Below are positions 34,764 through 44,466 of a stretch of DNA of 64,000 nucleotides, one piece after another (within the stretch, counting starts at the first letter, position 1; each line of letters opens with the position of its first letter). The DNA lies in the NCBI RefSeq assembly GCF_003049725.1, contig NZ_QAGM01000011.1:1-64000 (forward strand), written 5' to 3'. This DNA comes from Oceanimonas marisflavi (GTDB lineage Bacteria > Pseudomonadota > Gammaproteobacteria > Enterobacterales > Aeromonadaceae). The notes below the pieces were generated by a model, which had not been told where the DNA came from, did no database searches, and saw only the letters and a program-made list of their open reading frames with translations. Both the position numbers and the translations under genes were made by a program.

Positions 34764-36038
34764 ATGCAGTCTCATGCCGATTCCTATTACGCCGCGTCTG
34801 CCCACCCGGCACCGGAGCACCCTGCCCTGCACGACAACCTGGAAGTGGACGTGTGCATTGTGGGCGCCGGCATCACCGGCTGCGCCGCGGCACTGAGTCT
34901 GGCGGAGCGAGGTTACAGCGTGGCTGTGCTGGAAAGTCGCCGCGTAGGCTGGGGCGCATCCGGGCGCAGCGGCGGCCAGATGATTTTCGGCTATGCCTGC
35001 GAGCAGGCGACCCTTAAAAAACTGGTGGGCGACAAGATCAGCCGGCAGTTATGGGATATCTCCATTGAGGCCCTCACGCAAATGCGCCGGCGCATCGATC
35101 AGCACAATATTCAGTGCGATCTGGCGGACGGTCACCTGCATGCGGCGGTCAAGCCCCGGCACATGAAGGAGCTGGAGCACTGGGCCGACAGTCTGCGCAA
35201 GGATTATGGCTACGACTCGCTGGAAATGTGGAGCAAGGAGCGAGTGCGCGAGCAGATGAGCACCGATGCCTATCTCGGCGGCCTCTATGACGCCGCCAGC
35301 GGCCATGTGCACCCGCTCAATTACACCCTGGGGCTGGCGAAAGCCGCCGCCGAGGCCGGCGCCCGTTTTTTTGAATACACCCCCGCCACCCGCATTGAGC
35401 AGGGCGAACACCCTGTGGTGCACACGCCCCACGGCGTGGTGCGCAGCCGCCACCTGCTGCTGTGCGGCAACGCCTACCTCGACGGCATCGTCCCCGACAT
35501 TGAGCGCAAGATCATGCCGGTGGGCACCTATATCACCGCCACCGAGCCTCTTGGTGAGGAGCGGGCCAGACAACTCATTGCCAACAACATGGCGGTAGCC
35601 GACATCAATTTTGTGCTCGACTATTTTCGCCTGAGCGCCGACCACCGGCTGCTGTTTGGTGGCCGGGTCAGTTACTCCGGGCGCGATCCGGTGAACCTGG
35701 CGGCGTCCATGGGCAAGCGCCTGCGCCATGTGTTTCCGCAACTGGACGGGGTCAAACAGCAATACACCTGGGGCGGCTATGTGGGCATCACCATGAACCG
35801 GGCCCCCCACTTTGGCCGGCTGAACGGCAATGTGTATTTTGCGCAAGGGTTCTCCGGTCACGGCATTGCCCTCACCGGCATGGCCGGCAGCCTGATGGCG
35901 GACGTCATTGCCGGCAGTGCCGAGCGCTTTGATCTGTTTTCCCGCATTCCCCACAACGACTTTCCCGGCGGCCGGCTGCTGCGTACCCCGGCGCTGGTGC
36001 TGGCCATGGCCTGGTACCGGCTGCGGGATCTGTTGTAA
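34764..36038 (+). CDS. puuB: gamma-glutamylputrescine oxidase
   Basis: The 424-aa FAD-dependent amine oxidase (DAO/OrdL family) has the dinucleotide-binding motif VGAGITGCAAALSLAERG (about 32-49) and the WGASGRSGGQMIFGYA segment. Near the C-terminus are GGYVGITMNRAPHFGR and the FSGHGIALTGMAGSL FAD-contact region. It oxidises gamma-glutamylputrescine to the aldehyde, releasing ammonia and H2O2. The start follows AGGAG. Cotranscribed with the preceding synthetase; puuC and puuD are not adjacent. Confidence 0.92.
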   Translation: MQSHADSYYAASAHPAPEHPALHDNLEVDVCIVGAGITGCAAALSLAERGYSVAVLESRRVGWGASGRSGGQMIFGYACEQATLKKLVGDKISRQLWDISIEALTQMRRRIDQHNIQCDLADGHLHAAVKPRHMKELEHWADSLRKDYGYDSLEMWSKERVREQMSTDAYLGGLYDAASGHVHPLNYTLGLAKAAAEAGARFFEYTPATRIEQGEHPVVHTPHGVVRSRHLLLCGNAYLDGIVPDIERKIMPVGTYITATEPLGEERARQLIANNMAVADINFVLDYFRLSADHRLLFGGRVSYSGRDPVNLAASMGKRLRHVFPQLDGVKQQYTWGGYVGITMNRAPHFGRLNGNVYFAQGFSGHGIALTGMAGSLMADVIAGSAERFDLFSRIPHNDFPGGRLLRTPALVLAMAWYRLRDLL

Positions 36039-36087
36039 AAACGAGCAGAATATGCTCCAGTGAAGGCGGTAACAGGGAGGCGGCTCA

Positions 36088-36348
36088 ATGGAGCAACTGG
36101 AGTTTTTTGATGTACCCAGCCCCTGCATCGGCGTCTGCCAGGTCAACAACAGGGGTTACTGCAAGGGCTGCTTTCGCAGCCGGGACGAACGCTTTAACTG
36201 GCTGACGTTTACCCCCGCCCAGCGCCGGGAGGTGATCCGCCTGTGCCAGGATCGTAAGCGCCGGGTGCTGGCCGCCGCCCGCAAAAAACAACTGGAGCTG
36301 GAGCTCGAACAACAGACCACCCCGCCGCAGGATACACTGCCGTTGTAA
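36088..36348 (+). CDS. DUF1289 family small cysteine-rich protein
   Basis: The 86-aa protein has the DUF1289 cysteine pattern at the N-terminus: SPCIGVCQ, then GYCKGCFRSRDER. These four cysteines probably bind a metal. A WLTFTPAQRREVI segment and a charged helical tail follow. E. coli YdhL is a homologue of unknown function. ATG follows AGGGAGG. It starts 49 bp after puuB and could share its transcript. Confidence 0.88.
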   Translation: MEQLEFFDVPSPCIGVCQVNNRGYCKGCFRSRDERFNWLTFTPAQRREVIRLCQDRKRRVLAAARKKQLELELEQQTTPPQDTLPL

Positions 36349-36429
36349 GGCTACACCTCCATTGTCTGTAATAAAGGAGCTCTCGAATCAGCAGCGCGGT
36401 TACACTCCGCCGACACGCTTCAAGTACCT

Positions 36430-36488
36430 CCATGTAACGCTCGGCAAATGCCATCCATGGCATTTGACGGTCGGCTACGGCAATCCCC
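36430..36488 (-). repeat. repeat family C, copy 2 (continuous form)
   Basis: Read on the minus strand it is a continuous 59-bp element: GGGGATTGCCGTAGCCGACC, then GTCAAATGCCATGGATGGCA, then TTTGCCGAGCGTTACATGG. The centre AAATGCCAT-CC-ATGGCATTT (read on the plus strand) is itself a palindrome. It matches both halves of the interrupted copy at 28963-29070. It lies in the 212-bp gap between the DUF1289 gene and the convergent LysR gene. Confidence 0.75.
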
Positions 36489-36560
36489 ACTGCTGTTTCG
36501 TGAAACCTCGGTGCTGTCTGCAGACATATAGCCTGAGACCAGTTCCAGCATCATCAGCCG

Positions 36561-37433
36561 TTATCCGCGCAGGGACTGCCCCAGAAAATCGAGCAAGATG
36601 CGCACCTTGGGTGACAAATGTCGGTTATGGGGATAAATGGCCCAGATACCATTGTCATCTTCCTGATAATGCTCCAGCAAAGACAACAAGTTTCCTTCCG
36701 CCAGCGAAGCGCGGACATAATAATCCGGCAACTGCACCATACCGATGCCTTTCAGGGCCGCATCCAGCAAGGCCCAGCCGCTGTCACAGCGTATATTGCC
36801 CTTGACCCTGATAGTGCGAACCTTGCCCTGCTCCTGAAACCGCCAGTAGTCCAGGTTGCCCTGCAGGCAATTATGCTGCTCCAGCTCGGACAATGAATGA
36901 GGCATGCCATGAATGGAGAGGTAATCCGGTGAGGCGCACACATACTGAATACGGGAGGCCAGCCGCCGGGCCATCATGCTGGAATCCTCAAGCTTGCCCA
37001 GCCGAATGGCCAGATCGTAGCCATCTGCCACCAGATCCAGTTTCTGGTTGGTCAGGCGCAACTCTACTTCCAGCTCGGGGTAACTCAGCACAAAATCATT
37101 GATCAAAGGGGCAATCACCTTTTCGCCGTAGGTCACCGGCGCCGTCAGCCGCAACCTGCCTCTGGGGGACAATTGCAGATCGGTCATCGCCCGTTCGGCT
37201 TCTTCCAGCCCGTCCAGCACCTGCCGGCAATGCTGGTAATAAATCTGCCCGGCTTCGGTCACCGACACCTTGCGGGTGGTGCGGTAAAACAATTTGGTCG
37301 ACAGCCGGCTTTCCAGCGCGCTTATCTGCCGGCTGACCTGAGCGGTGGAAATGCCCAGTCTTGCGGCGGCCCGGGTAAAACTCTCCGCTTCCGCCACGGC
37401 CACAAACTCGGTGACCCCTTCCCATAAAAACAT
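36561..37433 (-). CDS. LysR family transcriptional regulator
   Basis: The 290-aa protein has an N-terminal winged helix (FVAVAEAESFTRAAARLGISTAQVSRQISALE) and a C-terminal periplasmic-binding-like effector domain with PRGRLRLTAPVTYGE. The second half follows the CrgA/DmlR-type pattern. The ATG at 37433 follows AGGAG; a 60-residue upstream frame is rejected. It is divergent from a small secreted-protein gene and the formaldehyde dehydrogenase gene, its most likely targets. The effector is unknown. Confidence 0.9.
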   Translation of the reverse strand: MFLWEGVTEFVAVAEAESFTRAAARLGISTAQVSRQISALESRLSTKLFYRTTRKVSVTEAGQIYYQHCRQVLDGLEEAERAMTDLQLSPRGRLRLTAPVTYGEKVIAPLINDFVLSYPELEVELRLTNQKLDLVADGYDLAIRLGKLEDSSMMARRLASRIQYVCASPDYLSIHGMPHSLSELEQHNCLQGNLDYWRFQEQGKVRTIRVKGNIRCDSGWALLDAALKGIGMVQLPDYYVRASLAEGNLLSLLEHYQEDDNGIWAIYPHNRHLSPKVRILLDFLGQSLRG

Positions 37434-37740
37434 GCCAGCTCCTCTTGCTTGCCGGCGATAAATGCAACATGCCGGCGGCCCTGATCCCATGATGTCAGTA
37501 TTGAAACAGCCTCGCTGAAACACAAAGCCTGTGAGGCCGGCCACCTTCACCTTGCAGCGCCGGAACTGTTTATCACCAGCGCATTTATTACTCTCATGAG
37601 TCCGTACCATCACCCAACTGTTACCATCTGGTAATTATATTTTGTATTTTGACTCCATTATCAAACTCCGGTGGCTGAATATAATTTCCCCCATCAACAC
37701 GGCAGCCTGCTGTCGCCGTGTCAGCCATTGAGGAAACATC
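37434..37740. promoter_or_regulatory. LysR / small-protein divergent promoter region with a palindrome
   Basis: No gene is seen in these 307 bp. TTACCA-TC-TGGTAA at 37621-37634 is a perfect 6-bp-arm dyad of the size LysR-type regulators bind. A related half (GTACCATCAC) lies about 15 bp upstream. Around them is an AT-rich promoter-like stretch (ATTATATTTTGTATTTTG). Confidence 0.5.
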
Positions 37741-37950
37741 ATGCAAAACGCCAACGGATTAAAGCCACTGTTCACCGTTCTTACCCTTGCCGCCGGCATC
37801 GGCCTGTTCTGCCTGCCGGCACAGGCCGGGGAAGCGCCGGCCCTGACAGAGATAAACCACTCCCTGTCTTCCCGGGGTGACGGTGCCGACCACCGCCAGT
37901 GTAAAGAGCTGAAGCGCATCGGTGCCGAGCGCCCCGGTTACTGCTTCTGA
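37741..37950 (+). CDS. small secreted protein, unknown function
   Basis: The 69-aa product has a strong ribosome site (GAGGAA) and a clear signal peptide, with cleavage after LPAQA near residue 30. The mature part is only about 40 residues. It has a polar first half and two cysteines in CKELKRIGAERPGYCF that could form a disulfide. I do not recognise a family. It lies between the divergent LysR gene and the formaldehyde dehydrogenase, 135 bp upstream of the latter. Confidence 0.7.
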   Translation: MQNANGLKPLFTVLTLAAGIGLFCLPAQAGEAPALTEINHSLSSRGDGADHRQCKELKRIGAERPGYCF

Positions 37951-37983
37951 ATCACACTCACTGACCGCATTAACTAAACTTGA

Positions 37984-39216
<1,233 letters not shown>

Positions 39217-39223
39217 CCACTTG

Positions 39224-39251
39224 CCTCCGCCCGTTCGGCAACGGGCGGAGG
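39224..39251 (+). terminator. hairpin after frmA
   Basis: A perfect 12-bp stem CCTCCGCCCGTT / AACGGGCGGAGG closes a CGGC loop 8 bp after the frmA stop. There is no T run, so it may act as an mRNA-stabilising or Rho-related structure rather than a simple terminator. Confidence 0.6.
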
Positions 39252-39302
39252 GCTCGCCAGCCACCCGCCCGGTGAGCCAGGCCCGTCACACCGGAGACCG
39301 CC

Positions 39303-40229
39303 ATGATAGTCCGGCAACGCCCCCATGCCCTCAAGCTGTTTTTTACCCTGCGCGGCTCGGTCATTCAGCAAATTTATCCTCAGCTGCTGATCATCACCTT
39401 GCTGAGCAGCCTGGTGGCCACCATTCAACATGTTTCACCGGGATTTTTTCCTTCCTACACCACCACCCCTTTTGCCCTGCTGGGCATTGCCCTGTCACTG
39501 TTTCTTGGCTTTCGCAATAACGCCAGCTACGACCGCTGGTGGGAAGCGAGGGAGCAATGGGGCCAGCTGATGATCGATGCCCGCAGTCTGGCCCGGCAGG
39601 TCATTTCCTTTATGGATCAGGAGATGGAAGCCGGCCCGCAAACCCGACAGCGGCTGATTTATCTGACCATCGCCTTTGTGCACGCGCTGCGCCACCAGCT
39701 ACGCGACACTTCTCCCTGGCAAGACATCGACCGCTATGTTGAACCTGAACACCACGCCGTCCTGCGCAACGCCCGCAACACGCCGGAAGCCCTGTTGCGG
39801 CTGATGGGCAAAAAGGTCGGTTATTGCCGACGACAGCGCCTGCTGTCGGAGTTTCTGGTACAGAGCATGGACGAACGCATCACCTCCATGACCGGGGTTT
39901 TGTCCGCCTGTGAGCGCATAAAAAACACGCCGCTGCCCTTTGCCTATGCCCTGCTGGTGCATCGCACCACCTATTTATATTGCTTTATGCTGCCTTTTGG
40001 CCTGGTTTCTTCACTGGGCGTGGTCACGCCCCTGGTCTGTGTGGTCATCGCCTATACCTTTTTTGGGCTGGATGCCCTCAGCGAGGAGCTGGAAGAGCCC
40101 TTTGGCCTGGCCGCCAATGATCTGCCCCTATCAGCCATGTCCAGAGCTATTGAAATCAGCCTGCTGGAAGCACTGGACGTCACCGAGCTGCCGCCGGAGA
40201 TCACTCCTGAAAACGGCTACCTGCATTAA
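39303..40229 (+). CDS. bestrophin-like (YneE/UPF0187) membrane protein
   Basis: The 308-aa protein has the bacterial bestrophin pattern. There are early hydrophobic helices (YPQLLIITLLSSLVATIQ, FALLGIALSLFLGFRNNASYDRWWEAR), a cytoplasmic helical middle, then a second pair of helices ending in DALSEELEEPFG. Homologues are anion- or cation-conducting pentameric channels; the ion here cannot be told. It follows frmA after a hairpin, so cotranscription is uncertain. Confidence 0.9.
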   Translation: MIVRQRPHALKLFFTLRGSVIQQIYPQLLIITLLSSLVATIQHVSPGFFPSYTTTPFALLGIALSLFLGFRNNASYDRWWEAREQWGQLMIDARSLARQVISFMDQEMEAGPQTRQRLIYLTIAFVHALRHQLRDTSPWQDIDRYVEPEHHAVLRNARNTPEALLRLMGKKVGYCRRQRLLSEFLVQSMDERITSMTGVLSACERIKNTPLPFAYALLVHRTTYLYCFMLPFGLVSSLGVVTPLVCVVIAYTFFGLDALSEELEEPFGLAANDLPLSAMSRAIEISLLEALDVTELPPEITPENGYLH

Positions 40230-40406
40230 CCGGCCCCAAGACATTATTACCGTCCGTTAAAAGTCATTTTCACTACAGGCCAATTATCACAGAGCGGCGC
40301 GGCAATATAATGCACGCCGCCGAAGGGCTGGCGGACAGAAGCCTGGCCCACCCGTAATCGGGAGCAGGCCTGAATCCGCCCTGATGAATGCAACGAAGAG
40401 ACTCTT

Positions 40407-41930
40407 ATGACATCAGCTTTTGACGCTCGCCTCACGCCGTTATGTCATGCCGGCCTGTTCCGGCATCTTTCCGGCATTCGTCGCGGCATAGAAAAAGAAG
40501 CCCTGCGGGTTACCACGGCCGGCAAGCTGGCCCGCTCACCGCACCCCAAGGCGCTCGGGGCCGCCCTGACCCACCCGTTGATTACCACCGATTATTCCGA
40601 GGCCCAGCTGGAGTTTATTACTCCTGCCGGTCATGACATTGCCGAAACCCTGGACTTTCTGGCGCTGATGCACCGTTTTACCGCCAGCCAGCTGCAGGGC
40701 GAGCAACTGTGGCCGGCAAGCATGCCCTGCCGGCTTCAGGGCAATAACAGCATTCCCATTGCCCGCTACGGCAACTCGCCGGCCGGCCACCACAAGCATG
40801 TTTACCGCCGGGGGCTGGATACCCGCTATGGCCGCATCATGCAGAGCATTTCCGGTATTCACTTCAACTTTTCCCTGCCCGACGACTTCTGGCAGCAATA
40901 CCGGCAGTTGCTGGGCAGCCGGGAGTCATTGCAAGCATTTCGTTCGAGCCGGTATTTTGCCCTGATCCGCAACTTTCGCCGCTACGGCTGGCTGCTGCTT
41001 TACCTGTTTGGCGCCTCGCCGGCGCTCAGTCGCTCCTTTATGAACGGCCGTTCTCACCCGCTGGCCAGCCTGGGGCAAGACACCCTGTATCTGCCTTATG
41101 CCACTTCCCTGCGCATGAGCGGTCTTGGCTACCAGAGCCAGGCGCAGGCCACGCTGAACATCAGCACCAATAGCCTGGATGACTACATACAGGATCTGTC
41201 TCGGGCGCTGAACAGGCCCTATGCCCCCTACGCCCGTGCCGGCGTGGGTGCCTATCCCGATGAGCGTCAGCTGAACGACAAGATCCTGCAAATTGAAAAC
41301 GAGTATTACAGCGACATTCGCCCCAAGGCGGTACCCGAAAACGGAGAAACACCGTTGCAGGCGCTGGCCGCACGAGGAGTGGAATACATAGAAGTGCGCA
41401 GCCTGGATATCAACCCCTGGCTGCCCCTGGGCATTGATGACGCTCAGATCCGCTTTCTGGATACCTTTATGCTGTTTTGTCTGTTGCAGAACAGCCCGGA
41501 CATCGACGAACAGGCGCGGCAGCGAATTGGCCGCAATCAGATGCGCATAACCGAGCAGGGCCGGCGTCCGGGGCTTAACCTGGAGACTGCCGAAGGGGAG
41601 CTTGACCGTACCACCTGGGGTGAACAGCTGTTCAGTGAGTTAAACGCCATCGCCCGGCGGCTGGATCAGACCGGCAGCGGCTACGTGCGGGCGGTGCAGC
41701 ATTACCAGAGGCAACTGTACCGGCCCGAGCTGACCCCCTCACACCGGATCCTGCAACAGCTCAACGACAACGGCCAGGACTATGCCGACTGGATGAGCAA
41801 CCGGGCCGCCGAGCTGCACCGGGAACTGCAACAGACACCGCTCAGCCCGGCCCAGACGGAATACTTTCGGCAACTGGCCCGGGATTCCCTGCTCAGACAA
41901 GGGCAATGGGAAAACACAGAAGTGGCCTGA
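40407..41930 (+). CDS. gshA: glutamate-cysteine ligase, type 1
   Basis: GshA joins glutamate and cysteine with ATP, the first step of glutathione synthesis. The 507-aa length and sequence match the gammaproteobacterial type: GIEKEALRVTTAGKLARSPHP near the start, LITTDYSEAQLEFITP, and YIEVRSLDINPWLPLGID in the second half. Its proximity to glutathione-dependent frmA may be meaningful, though the bestrophin gene lies between. The 177-bp upstream gap holds its promoter; I saw no specific operator there. Confidence 0.96.
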   Translation: MTSAFDARLTPLCHAGLFRHLSGIRRGIEKEALRVTTAGKLARSPHPKALGAALTHPLITTDYSEAQLEFITPAGHDIAETLDFLALMHRFTASQLQGEQLWPASMPCRLQGNNSIPIARYGNSPAGHHKHVYRRGLDTRYGRIMQSISGIHFNFSLPDDFWQQYRQLLGSRESLQAFRSSRYFALIRNFRRYGWLLLYLFGASPALSRSFMNGRSHPLASLGQDTLYLPYATSLRMSGLGYQSQAQATLNISTNSLDDYIQDLSRALNRPYAPYARAGVGAYPDERQLNDKILQIENEYYSDIRPKAVPENGETPLQALAARGVEYIEVRSLDINPWLPLGIDDAQIRFLDTFMLFCLLQNSPDIDEQARQRIGRNQMRITEQGRRPGLNLETAEGELDRTTWGEQLFSELNAIARRLDQTGSGYVRAVQHYQRQLYRPELTPSHRILQQLNDNGQDYADWMSNRAAELHRELQQTPLSPAQTEYFRQLARDSLLRQGQWENTEVA

Positions 41931-41954
41931 GCAGGCACACAGAATAACTGGCCG

Positions 41955-42800
41955 TTACAGCCTTTCCCTGATAAGCCCGGCAATCAACGCCGCCGGCGCT
42001 TCCTCCAGATGCATATGATGGCCGCCGTCGAGCACTTGATAAGTCAACTCGGGCACCAGCCCAAGCAGTGGCTGTACGCCGTCGACTTCGTTGCCCTGCT
42101 TTGCCATCATCAGCAGCACCGGCATGCTTAGCCGCTGCAAAAATGCCGCTACCTGTTCGTCGCACAGGCGCACCACAGACGGCTGCGACAGGGCAATATC
42201 GTGGCGCCAGACCCAGCCTTCCGTAGTTTGTTCCAGACTACGTTCCAGCAGCCAGCCCGCCGCCTCCCGGCTCACCGGGTATCGGCCGCCCATGCGTGCC
42301 TGCAGCGCATCTTCAAGGCTGGCATAGGGCCGCCAGCCGCGCCGGCGAAGGCGGCTACCCTTGTTCAGTGCGGCCGCCATTTGCTCGGGCAGGGTGCTGG
42401 CTGTGTAGGTGCGCGGGACCAGGCCATCGAGCAACAGCAACTGACTGACTCGCTCGGGAAAGGCGCCCGCCAGCAGGGTAGCCACGCCGGCGCCCATGGA
42501 GTGGCCCAGCAGCGCCACTCGCTTGAGCTCCAGTTCATCCAGAAGCGCCAGCACATCGGCGATATTGTCCCAGATGTAATAGGGCTGGCCGGGGGCACGG
42601 TGCTCAGACAAACCGTGGCCGGCCAGATCCGGGGCAATCAGCCGCACATGGGGCAGCAGCTGCGCCAACAGGGTAAAACTGGCCGCGTTGTCCAGCCAGC
42701 CGTGCAGGGCCACCAGAGGAATGCCATCGGGATTGCCCCACTCCATCACCGCCAGCCGGCGGCCATCCAGGTCGATGTGGTATTCCCGGGGCTCACTCAT
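41955..42800 (-). CDS. alpha/beta hydrolase
   Basis: The 281-aa protein has the alpha/beta-hydrolase fold markers: oxyanion HGWLDN, nucleophile elbow GHSMGAG, and a final catalytic histidine in LDGGHHMHLEEAP. The substrate is unknown. I chose ATG at 42800, which lies inside the last codons of metQ (8-bp overlap), as the family begins near MSEPREY. It is therefore coupled to metQ and probably shares its MetJ control. A link to methionine or thioester chemistry is only suggested by this context. Confidence 0.85.
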   Translation of the reverse strand: MSEPREYHIDLDGRRLAVMEWGNPDGIPLVALHGWLDNAASFTLLAQLLPHVRLIAPDLAGHGLSEHRAPGQPYYIWDNIADVLALLDELELKRVALLGHSMGAGVATLLAGAFPERVSQLLLLDGLVPRTYTASTLPEQMAAALNKGSRLRRRGWRPYASLEDALQARMGGRYPVSREAAGWLLERSLEQTTEGWVWRHDIALSQPSVVRLCDEQVAAFLQRLSMPVLLMMAKQGNEVDGVQPLLGLVPELTYQVLDGGHHMHLEEAPAALIAGLIRERL

Positions 42801-43599
42801 GCCAGGACTCGGGATACTTGTAACCTTCAAACTGCTTGCTGGCGTACTCTTTGAACGCGTCGCTGTTATAGGCCGCTATCACGTCCTGCACAAAGGCTTG
42901 CTCCTGGTCTTCGGCGCGCACCACCACCCAGTTGATAAAGTCGTAGCTGCGCTCCAGAAACAGCCCGTCGCTGAAGGGAATGCCGCTTGAAGCGGCATAG
43001 TTGCCGTTGATAACAGAAAAATCCACATCCTGACGGGAACGCGGCAACTGGGCCGCTTCCAGCATGACCAGCCGAATCCCTTTGGGGTTGTCAGCCACAT
43101 CAAATTCGCTGGCCTTGAGCGGATCTATGTCTTTTTTCAGGGTGATCCAGCCCATGTCTTCCAGCATCAGCAGGGCCCGGGCCTGATTGGTGGGATCATT
43201 GGGAATGGCGACCGTGCTGCCCTGTTTCACCTCTTCAAGGGCACCGGCCTTGCCCGCATACAGCCCCATGGGGCCGGTGGGCACCTGGGTGATGGGGCTC
43301 AGCTCCAGGCCGCGGCTTTGACTGAAGGTATCCAGATAGGGCTTGTGCTGAAAGCAGTTTACATCCAGTGAACCTTCCGCCAGCGCCAGGTTGGGCATGA
43401 CATAATCGGTGAACTCCACCAGTTTCACGCGGTAGCCCTGGGCTTCAAGCTGCGGCTTGATCGACTCGGTGACCATGTCGGCAAAGTCTCCGACCGTGGT
43501 GCCGATAACGATTTCCTTTTTGGCCTCATCCACCGCCAGCAACGGAAAAGAACACAATGACAATGCCAGCCAGGGCAGGGCACGGGACAAACGAAACAT
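42793..43599 (-). CDS. metQ: methionine ABC transporter substrate-binding protein (MetQ/NlpA family)
   Basis: The 268-aa protein has a signal peptide (cleavage near FPLLAVDEA, with no lipobox cysteine) and the NlpA-family core: IVIGTTVGDFADMV, NCFQHKPYLD, VAIPNDPTNQARALLML and INGNYAASSG. It should bind D/L-methionine. The partner metN and metI genes are not here, so it is an orphan binding protein or uses a distant permease. A MetJ-type operator precedes it. Confidence 0.88.
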   Translation of the reverse strand: MFRLSRALPWLALSLCSFPLLAVDEAKKEIVIGTTVGDFADMVTESIKPQLEAQGYRVKLVEFTDYVMPNLALAEGSLDVNCFQHKPYLDTFSQSRGLELSPITQVPTGPMGLYAGKAGALEEVKQGSTVAIPNDPTNQARALLMLEDMGWITLKKDIDPLKASEFDVADNPKGIRLVMLEAAQLPRSRQDVDFSVINGNYAASSGIPFSDGLFLERSYDFINWVVVRAEDQEQAFVQDVIAAYNSDAFKEYASKQFEGYKYPESWHE

Positions 43600-43635
43600 G
43601 ACGACTCCTGTGATACTGAAACAACGCGCAACAAT

Positions 43636-43651
43636 AGACGTTTAGACGGCC
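43636..43651 (-). promoter_or_regulatory. MetJ operator (tandem met boxes) upstream of metQ
   Basis: Two adjacent octamers, AGACGTTT and AGACGGCC, match the met-box consensus AGACGTCT at 6-7 and 5-6 of 8 positions. They are in direct contact, as MetJ requires. They lie 37-52 bp upstream of the metQ start. Confidence 0.7.
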
Positions 43652-43749
43652 ATACTATGCGAGCGGATTCAAACAGGCAATGCGCGGCGGCAAAATTGTG
43701 CTGCGCATCATCACGCAACCGGCCCCTGCACCGGCAGGGGCCGTCGATG

Positions 43750-44466
43750 TTATACGCCGCGCTCGTTGTTCCAGATAATCACATGCAGCTGGGGCAGCAC
43801 ACGGGCGTTAAACCAGCCGTCGGCGGTGACCTTGTCCACCAGCCAGCGCAGGCTGGCATTCAGGGCGTCGAGGTCGGTTTCCCGCTCAGGCTCGTCGGGG
43901 GTGGCCGGCGCCGGATTGCAGGGCTGCAGGGTCAGCGGCAGTTGCGGGTACTGAGCGGCAAAGTCCCGCGCCCACTGGTAGTCGGCTTCGTCGGCGATCA
44001 CCAGCTTGAGGGTCACCTGAGTATTGACCCCGGCGGCAGCCAGGCAGGCGTCAAACCGGCTTTGGCTGAAGGCCATGCCGGCGGAAGGCGGCTTGGGGCT
44101 GAGGGTCAGGTGATCCAGCAGGCCAAACCAGTCCTGCGCCTTGCTGCCCTGAGTTTCAATGGCAAAGGTATAGCCCCGCTGGTGGCCCAGGCTCAGCAGC
44201 TCACTCAAGGGCTGCAGCGCCGGGTTGCCGCCGGACAGGGTAATCAGCAGTGGCCGGCCGCCGCTCAGGCGCTCCACCTCCGCCAGCACCGCCTCGGCAC
44301 TCATGGGCGTCCAGTCGGCCTTGAAACGGGGTTCGACCGCATACAGGGTGTCGCACCAGCTGCAGCGAAAGTCACAGCCGCCGGTGCGCACAAACACGGT
44401 GGGCACCCCGGTGAGCGCCCCTTCCCCCTGAATGGTAGGGCCAAAGATTTCGCTGATGGCGATCAT
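43750..44466 (-). CDS. queE: 7-carboxy-7-deazaguanine synthase (radical SAM)
   Basis: QueE rearranges 6-carboxytetrahydropterin to 7-carboxy-7-deazaguanine in the queuosine pathway. The 238-aa protein has the unusual short radical-SAM core with cluster cysteines 31, 35 and 38 (GCDFRCSWCDT), the N-terminal FGPTIQGEG motif and a TLSGGNPAL segment. It overlaps queD by 4 bp and is the last gene of queC-queD-queE. Confidence 0.95.
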   Translation of the reverse strand: MIAISEIFGPTIQGEGALTGVPTVFVRTGGCDFRCSWCDTLYAVEPRFKADWTPMSAEAVLAEVERLSGGRPLLITLSGGNPALQPLSELLSLGHQRGYTFAIETQGSKAQDWFGLLDHLTLSPKPPSAGMAFSQSRFDACLAAAGVNTQVTLKLVIADEADYQWARDFAAQYPQLPLTLQPCNPAPATPDEPERETDLDALNASLRWLVDKVTADGWFNARVLPQLHVIIWNNERGV

